From a virus, in the IMG/VR virus record IMGVR_UViG_3300037189_007714, positions 1 to 22,086 of that record: a stretch of 22,086 nt of DNA. One strand, written 5' to 3'. Numbering within the stretch: the stretch's first letter is position 1; each line of letters opens with the position of its first letter. A program made the position numbers and the translations under genes. Under the pieces are notes generated by a model. The model did not search any database, had not been told where the DNA came from, and saw only the letters and a program-made list of their open reading frames with translations. This document shows positions 19,901 through 22,086 of this stretch, one piece after another.

Positions 19901-22086
19901 AACCTGTTCCTGACCCAGCTCTATCAGTACAGGAACGATATGGCATTAATGTACGTCCTCGTCAAACAATATTTGTTGACAGAATGGAGGCATTAAGAAC
20001 CTTATTAGAATGGACTAATACTGTGTTGTTAGAAAACAGAATAACGAGTTTAAAATCAATTCCTAATCTTAAAATGATGGAAGAAATTCCATCACCTGAA
20101 GCAAATGTTTGGGATCAGATAGTTGAAACAGACTATCAATTAGGCCTCATCGAAACTAAGGGATTAAGCCAAGCGCAATTAGTATGTACGATTAATACTA
20201 ACGGCGGAATCGATCGAGTAATTGTTGCCTATCCAGGCGGCGGGTATAACTATCTTTACCCACCAACTGTTACAGTTTCTGGAAACGGTTACGGAGCAGT
20301 GATTGAGACTGTACTGAATGACACTGGGCGAGTGATAGGTGCAAATATTATTAATCCTGGCCGCGGCTACACCGCAATACCAAAATTAATAGTTCGTCCA
20401 TACACTGTATATGTACAAACAGATTCTGAAGCAAACAATATGTGGAGCAAGTTTGAATGGAATCAGGCAGAACAACTGTGGACACGTATCCATAGTCAAC
20501 AGTATGATGTAACCAAATATTGGTACACAGTTGATTGGGTACGAGCAGACTATAATAAACTACAGCCAATTGCTTACACAATAAGTGATACATACGGACT
20601 AAACGGAATAACTGCTGGGATTGGCGACCTTGTAAAAATACAAAATGCTGGCGCAGGCCGCTATGTAATTTTAAGAAAGGTTGATAAGACAATTAATGTT
20701 GGCACGTTTGATGCTGATTATGATATCGTTGCCGAGGAACAAGGAACGATACAACTCGATTCTGCGTTGTGGATACCTTCGTTAACTGACTTTGGATTTG
20801 ATGAAGTTGCCGCATATGATTCGACGTTCTTTGACCAAGCACCTGATGTAGAATTAAGCTACATTCTCAAAGCGATCAAAGATGATTTGTTCACAGGAGA
20901 CCTAAAACAATATTGGAATAAATTCTTCTTCCATGCTGTAAAATATGCGTTGTCAGAACAGACAAATATTGATTGGGCATTTAAAACAGCCTTTATTGAT
21001 GTTACAAATAAGGCGGGTTCTTTAGATCAACGACCTACATATAAATTGCAGGATAGTACTTTCTATGAAAAATGGATTGAAGAAGTAAAACCTTATCATA
21101 CAAAGATTAGAAATTTTACAACAGATTATACTGCGTTAGATCCAACGCATACCTTTAGTACGGACTTTGACCTTCCTGCATATTATAATCAAACGTTGGA
21201 ACAATTTACAACAATCAAATCTTATAGCGATCCGTTATTAAATTCGTATCCTTATAAATCTTGGGCAGATAATTTTTCTTATGGTGTAGGAGAAGTCCAA
21301 ATAACCAACGGTGGGTCTAATTATATACATCCTCCTAGAGTAGAAATTATAACAGCGCCTGGCGATACAGGATACGGAGCATTTGCTCGAGCATACATTA
21401 GTTTAGGAAAGGTGTATGATATTGTTGTGCTTGATCCAGGCAGTAACTATACAGAAACTCCGACTGTTGTGTTAGTAGGGGGCGGAGGTAAAGATTTTAC
21501 ACAGGCCACAGCAAGAGCCCAGCTATACAACGGAAAAATTCGAACAACATCAGTAACGATGAGGTTTGATCGTATATCTTACGGAACAGAAATTGCAGAT
21601 ATTAACGCATCTGACTATTTTGTAGGTGATGGCGAAACTTATACTTGGCAGTTGACTTGGGTACCCCAAGCTGAAAAGAACACAATCAATCTTACTATAG
21701 ACGGTTCTCTGATCTTAAATGATCGATACACTATTGAATATTATTCGGACTTCTTTACAAACGCCAGCGGAGTTACTGCTCTTAAGAAATTTGCAAAATT
21801 AGTATTAAATTTTGTTCCTGATAAAGAAAAACGGTTAGAACTAAACTATATTAAAGATATTAAATTGTTATCAGCAGTTGATAGAATCAACAATTATTAT
21901 AACCCTGCGGCCGGAATGCCAGGTAAGGAATTAACACAGCTAATGAAAGGTATGACCTTTGGTGGTGTTAAAGTTGACACATTGCCGTTTAACTATGCGT
22001 CTGGATGGGATGCATTGCCGTTCTATACCAGTGCCTGGGACAGCTACTCTAGCGAATCTAATTATGGAGTAGTAACTGATCCATTA
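10966..22086 (+). CDS. Giant mosaic virion protein (at least 3707 residues), gp7 position, 3' end outside window
   Basis: One frame stays open from the ATG at 10966 to the last base; I read it codon by codon and found no stop. It follows gp6 by ten bases, where T4 has gene 7 (wedge initiator, 1032 residues). Many segments recall large structural proteins of marine T4-like phages: DLLPAYLQTDKN and FVNYTQYYWL near the N-terminus, RASVDRNPWSRYNRWFH around 400, IEGHDGSI with DDIILELELRIYNNIK near 1020-1050, LPGHWRGIFKYFYDTDRPH and WEMLGFSEKPDWW near 1125-1160, AETAWRRSSAWPF near 1242, VYDFLIGYGRYLE near 1525, MAQHLTGY near 1790, EEVKPYHTKIRNF near 3370, and NPAAGMPGKELTQLM near 3646. Embedded modules are listed separately. 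No signal peptide or membrane segment is seen. A wedge/peripheral baseplate role is inferred from position; host contact is a further guess. The true length is unknown. Confidence 0.85.
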   Translation, partial: MAKKTRNELTDVYNLNDPSHSRKTSDLLPAYLQTDKNVKFLSSTLDRLVEVPRVERISGYVGSKITSTYNPSKDQYIGSVSKLTQDYQLEPGLIVRDESDNITQAVSYDDLINQLAYYNATTDNHDKILRPTVYSYDPKIDLDKFVNYTQYYWLEGGPDPIEITGIQKSTVSTYTVTDGGATVDTFTTVDQKTISNTNNATVFIFTPNGLTPDPTVTFYRGLTYVLNVSSVHNLWIKTALSYGQADQYSGVLNNGTKDGQIIITVDDLTPDVLYYVAGDDTRVAGKIVVKSILENTELNVEADLIGKKTYNSGNNVKLSNGMVIFFPDSVFPESYAGKRWIVEGVGTAIKLIDFDSLQNSVDLSNNLDTNFDAQNFDQYPFDDFRNAPITPDYITINRASVDRNPWSRYNRWFHAGVIAASAKANGTPAVYPQDKRARRPIIEFRPNIKLFNFGITSKTNVHLMDTKTPDAFFAVEGSAGYYVDGVLLEEGYRVIFNADTDSLIRGKTFVVKIETVNNNQIINLVEDLTSTPSVGDAVVTAEGATYKGSSWWWDGSSWILAQQKTKLNQAPVFDLFDQNGISYSDTTHYPGNFSGTKLFGYTPGTIYDSVLGLDLKYLNVANIGDFLFTNYFNTDTFSVASATGTSIVPVSAGFLKISDGTSTKYANAWVRSIDIPIPILQYQIVEAVTNSIEVNSVDYPGWQTDLTLDVFVNDIKKIQYVDYEIIPQNQYLFVVFTANLTILDKVLFKLYTTAIPNANGVYEPSSSLTNNPLNGPIAQLTLAEFTNQLQSITENVPDFIGSALGFNNLRDLGEVAHYGRRLISHIEPLSFAHFFIGLKEHSVINAVRKVSDDYQNFKSTFLKAVNEITNAVTPRDAVDQILSAINAGKDVLFPYGYSDMVPYGQDYVQRTYTVTDLRITTYALPSIINLIDVNEKAVIIYINGSQLMLGTDYTIPSTDPSVTFIKKLTLGDTIEIRTYATTQGCYVPPTPSKLGLYPSFRPSKYFDTTYTTPSFVIEGHDGSIMQAYGDYRDDIILELELRIYNNIKSSSVYTPTLVDVNSVLPGAYRNKDFSYNEIFKLLSSEFLKWTGFNGVDYRTNVIAVEDPRTWNFRTSATNPTNNLQLPGHWRGIFKYFYDTDRPHTHAWEMLGFSEKPDWWQSQYGPAPFTSGNTLLWSDLSQGIIRSGDRAGIDLNYARPNLLKILPVTENGTLLDPVSIGLAQNVIFNQTNGEWVFGDHSPAETAWRRSSAWPFAVQLLLALTKPAKYSSLLFDKSRIKFSVAGQTVYGDNEQLLKLSDLVLYRDTVAGGIRYASGYSVLIIEAGLQRNLNYIDKLKADLAGVDYNLMYKAEGFLDKDKLAVRIDSVDPSSVNPGVLLPSEDYAIQLHQSNPILSLAISGVIIQKNQGAYTIKGYDSFNPYFKILTSVHSFQDTKVTLGGASENYVTWTENKFYQTGQLVSYQNDYYRTKLSHTATTSFNADNFQQLSELPIVGGVTVAKATKYETTPTVISYGSTLLTVQDVYDFLIGYGRYLETQGFVFDYFQSDMNSILDWDFSTKEFLFWTTQNWIDGSLLVLSPFAQQVKFRTVDSSGNQTVYGIVDDLTDPYYQYNLLTSDGTVFPNQQFTLSREDNEFVIESLLPNTGFYFAQVNIVQKQHAVIFKNFSMFNDIVYDKETGYRQQRIKLTGFRTAEWNGGFTTPGFIYDEAVVTDWQPYTDYAPGEVVRYSGKYYSAIMKVDGSTTFDFTLWQGLLSKPTPSLLPNFEYKITQFEDFYSLDIDNFDVAQQRMAQHLTGYTPRIYLDNIFDDRIAQYKFYQGYIKEKGTSNAITKLAKASLNNLHGEVEFLETWAFRIGAFGGYSSYKELQINLNDQQFVQNPQIIQFTGYSSTNNDFICRVPQSKVLIAPDDYDYNNVFPTLDTNFSEYISEIQTAGYVRIDDVTATAYNVNSILDIGDPNLIAEGSTFWLGYSPTGSWDVLRYTRQNVQIIQVEIEEPGISIRFTTAQPHGLAVGEVIAVSRFIPDLNKVYLVTSVDPSPASAPVGTTTTVTATTDAGTITDTTFIAGGKLSFTPFSVGQLLTGNGVADNTYITKALGNNTWTVSVSQYITVPTAITGTITVYNAPPSPPTSSYQFIVSSTLTAVPYSSDIYIGIVSKFVPVRFGSFDDLHSLPRLTTTKYGDKIWVDDDGTGKWAVYEKINNYSATVYSDDVNNRNQQYGFSYSTDESTSTYVVSAPGFFDANYGYGKIFVYNKTSVRDVKTNTLFTYSLKEAGHDYYLSTISPEFGYSLKYDAADDIIFVGAPATSRVRGDVTGSGDLRFVNDANNVTLFDRSGMIKITAINRVTNLPVTLAALTTPNPTSNGRYGNSIVVNSSATNKHFLVGAPGEGVGHVYNYNMTMGQYNTSTVTVSALTALSNANLPTGSYFGQSIAANEDLSVVAVGAPGAYTDTGIVRIYTKNSDNTYTPLSSGDITKDTTGLKGLINSGDLLGNKLVMSKDGEYLFISSPGTQYGLYQGMVSVWQWNGSKFAWLQNLTQPNRNSNTVFGFDISIDDKKETLVVSSLGTLELQNITFDTYMGLMPNALALYGTKYVKDPTTDKRHVKTTFDNGSTRFYSNIEGAGSVSVFNRYHTYFSYAQDIQSNSITDGSDFGYSVTQLGGNIYVGAPTSDTLAGKNNGQTFIFQKIDTSLNSWSLLRHEEPLVDPSVIKRLMIIDADKDTITQYLEIFDPVKGYIPGTANQELSYKTITDPAVYTLGTGKISVDTNTNWTDDHVGELWWDTGAVKYYWYEQGDLEYRKNQWGTTFPGSAIQVYEWVSSDLLPSEWAAVADTSNGLLRGISGQPKYPDNSVLSVKQVYNTVTNTFSNVYYYWVRNKTTLPVGSKQRRINALTVAGLIADPKNQLVEHATILRQDAIALVNVKDLINNDSTNLHINFDRLAKSAPRHTEWLLLQEGDPYSTPSTMLEQKLIDSLVGYDKIGQPVPDPALSVQERYGINVRPRQTIFVDRMEALRTLLEWTNTVLLENRITSLKSIPNLKMMEEIPSPEANVWDQIVETDYQLGLIETKGLSQAQLVCTINTNGGIDRVIVAYPGGGYNYLYPPTVTVSGNGYGAVIETVLNDTGRVIGANIINPGRGYTAIPKLIVRPYTVYVQTDSEANNMWSKFEWNQAEQLWTRIHSQQYDVTKYWYTVDWVRADYNKLQPIAYTISDTYGLNGITAGIGDLVKIQNAGAGRYVILRKVDKTINVGTFDADYDIVAEEQGTIQLDSALWIPSLTDFGFDEVAAYDSTFFDQAPDVELSYILKAIKDDLFTGDLKQYWNKFFFHAVKYALSEQTNIDWAFKTAFIDVTNKAGSLDQRPTYKLQDSTFYEKWIEEVKPYHTKIRNFTTDYTALDPTHTFSTDFDLPAYYNQTLEQFTTIKSYSDPLLNSYPYKSWADNFSYGVGEVQITNGGSNYIHPPRVEIITAPGDTGYGAFARAYISLGKVYDIVVLDPGSNYTETPTVVLVGGGGKDFTQATARAQLYNGKIRTTSVTMRFDRISYGTEIADINASDYFVGDGETYTWQLTWVPQAEKNTINLTIDGSLILNDRYTIEYYSDFFTNASGVTALKKFAKLVLNFVPDKEKRLELNYIKDIKLLSAVDRINNYYNPAAGMPGKELTQLMKGMTFGGVKVDTLPFNYASGWDALPFYTSAWDSYSSESNYGVVTDPL
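11581..11841 (+). other. Cupredoxin-like domain in the giant protein, copper ligands mostly absent
   Basis: Residues about 206-292 read LTPDPTVTFYRGLTYVLNV, VHNLWIKT, then GVLNNGTKDGQIIITV and TPDVLYYVAGDDTRVAGKI. This resembles the 'YRG-TY-F...HPFWI...LYY-C-YH--M-G' beta-sandwich common in marine bacterial and phage proteins. His232 is kept, but the Cys, second His and Met normally near LYY are replaced (VAGDDTRVAG), so type-1 copper binding is unlikely. A structural role is inferred. Confidence 0.6.
13087..13902 (+). other. Two 'VNG...DYT' beta modules in the giant protein
   Basis: Residues about 708-745 (LDVFVNDIKKIQYVDYEI and a following beta stretch) and 938-975 (VIIYINGSQLMLGTDYTI, then VTFIKKLTLGDTIEI) fit the pattern 'V-V-N-G-x-L-x-x-x-x-DYT...VTF...L-x-x-GD-x-x-x-I' found repeatedly in phage tail fibres. 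A third, more diverged copy is near residue 3573 (21682: INLTIDGSLILNDRYTI). Confidence 0.55.
15301..15426 (+). other. CBM5/12-like aromatic module, copy 1
   Basis: Residues about 1446-1487 read VTWTENKFYQTGQLVSYQND followed by YYRTKLSH. The spacing W, Y-x-x-G-x-x-V-x-Y, YY is that of small chitin/cellulose-binding (CBM5/12-like) modules. Carbohydrate binding is inferred from this pattern only. Confidence 0.42.
16099..16221 (+). other. CBM5/12-like aromatic module, copy 2
   Basis: Residues about 1712-1752 read TDWQPYTDYAPGEVVRYSGK, then YYSAIMK, ending in LWQGL. It matches the CBM5/12-like spacing more closely than copy 1, including the final Trp. It follows a segment typical of the marine structural protein (GYRQQRIKLTGFRTAEWNGG). 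Confidence 0.5.
17101..17340 (+). other. Tail-fibre-type Thr/Gly insert in the giant protein
   Basis: Residues about 2046-2125 are rich in Thr and Gly and contain FSVGQLLTGNGVADNTYIT, then TWTVSVSQYITVP and ITGT. This fits the module 'VGQ-ISGTGV--GTYIT...YTVS-SQ' seen across phage tail fibres and marine phage structural proteins. It ends in a Pro/Ser hinge (NAPPSPPTSS), consistent with an inserted, separately folding unit. Confidence 0.55.
17617..19020 (+). other. Seven FG-GAP repeats (integrin-type beta-propeller) in the giant protein
   Basis: Residues about 2218-2685 contain seven repeats of the pattern 'FG-S...VGAPG...G-V-IY'. They begin near 17617 (YGFSYSTD, VVSAPG, GKIFVYNK), 17818 (FGYSLKYD, FVGAPA), 18058 (YGNSIVVN, FLVGAPG, GHVYNYN), 18241 (FGQSIAAN, VAVGAPG, GIVRIYTK), 18430 (LGNKLVMSKDGEYLFISSPG), 18598 (FGFDISIDD, LVVSSLG, GSVSVFN) and 18913 (FGYSVTQL, IYVGAP, GQTFIFQK). 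Repeat 2 has a long extension and repeat 6 a long insertion. Seven such repeats make a closed propeller, as in integrin alpha chains, where it binds ligand. Confidence 0.75.
20221..20400 (+). other. Gly/Pro 'GYxxxP' module, copy 1
   Basis: Residues about 3086-3145 read VIVAYPGGGYNYLYPPTVTV, then GNGYGAVIETVL and GANIINPGRGYTAIPKLIV. It has two 'PG-GY---P-V' turns flanking a GYGA-rich strand, a pattern seen in marine phage structural proteins. Confidence 0.55.
21295..21490 (+). other. Gly/Pro 'GYxxxP' module, copy 2
   Basis: Residues about 3444-3508 read VQITNGGSNYIHPPRVEI, then GDTGYGAFARAYISLGKVYD and DPGSNYTETPTVVLVGGGG. It repeats the plan of copy 1 about 360 residues later: two 'G-NY---P-V' turns around a central GYGA strand. 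The copies are diverged at the residue level, so the duplication, if real, is old. Confidence 0.55.

Noticed and set aside
17759-20692. Several reverse-strand open frames of 60 to 115 codons
   Set aside because: They are antisense to well-supported protein modules, have biased composition (for example Leu/His-rich), and lack start signals.
1-22086. tRNA genes, CRISPR arrays, insertion sequences, integrase or attachment sites
   Set aside because: Coding sequence fills almost the whole window, and the remaining gaps are too short or lack the needed structure.

Overview
The window is a compact stretch of the baseplate gene cluster of a T4-like contractile-tailed phage (myovirus). It is AT-rich, its genes lie on one strand with gaps of only 1 to 52 bases, every visible stop is TAA, and there are no bacterial housekeeping genes, tRNAs, mobile elements or CRISPR arrays. 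Protein motifs and gene order fit the marine T4-like phages (cyanophages, pelagimyophages and uncultured relatives) better than enteric T4. The host cannot be told from the sequence. Family matches are from memory and recognisable motifs, not from a database search.

Layout: (1) 1-139, an AT-rich leader with a ribosome binding site. (2) 140-1024, a baseplate tail-tube cap protein (gp48/gp54 type). (3) 1026-1331, a short gp53 baseplate wedge protein with a LysM-like domain. (4) 1335-4646, a large 1103-residue structural protein placed between gp53 and gp5, possibly a central hub component. (5) 4650-6941, the gp5 hub/spike protein: OB domain, a beta-helix of about 19 octads, a Pro-rich linker and a C-terminal lytic domain resembling the phage lambda R lytic transglycosylase. 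(6) 6950-7387, gp25 wedge protein. (7) a 52-base gap with a perfect 9-bp hairpin and a late-promoter-like box. (8) 7440-10955, gp6 wedge protein, enlarged to 1171 residues. (9) 10966 to the window edge, one uninterrupted reading frame of at least 3707 codons that takes up half the window.

The gene products probably work as one machine. gp48/gp54-type protein caps the tube, gp5 forms the cell-puncturing spike with its own peptidoglycan-cutting domain, and gp53, gp25 and gp6 build the wedges. The giant protein starts where T4 has gene 7 and carries a mosaic of modules: a cupredoxin-like fold lacking most copper ligands, two carbohydrate-binding-like segments, a tail-fibre-type insert, a seven-bladed FG-GAP propeller, two Gly/Pro 'GYxxxP' modules and three 'VNG...DYT' modules. 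I infer that it is a wedge/peripheral baseplate protein that may also contact the host surface.

Most noteworthy are the giant mosaic ORF with its propeller, the lambda-type lytic domain at the end of the T4-type spike, and a 9-base element shared by the two largest noncoding gaps, upstream of the tube-cap gene and gp6.
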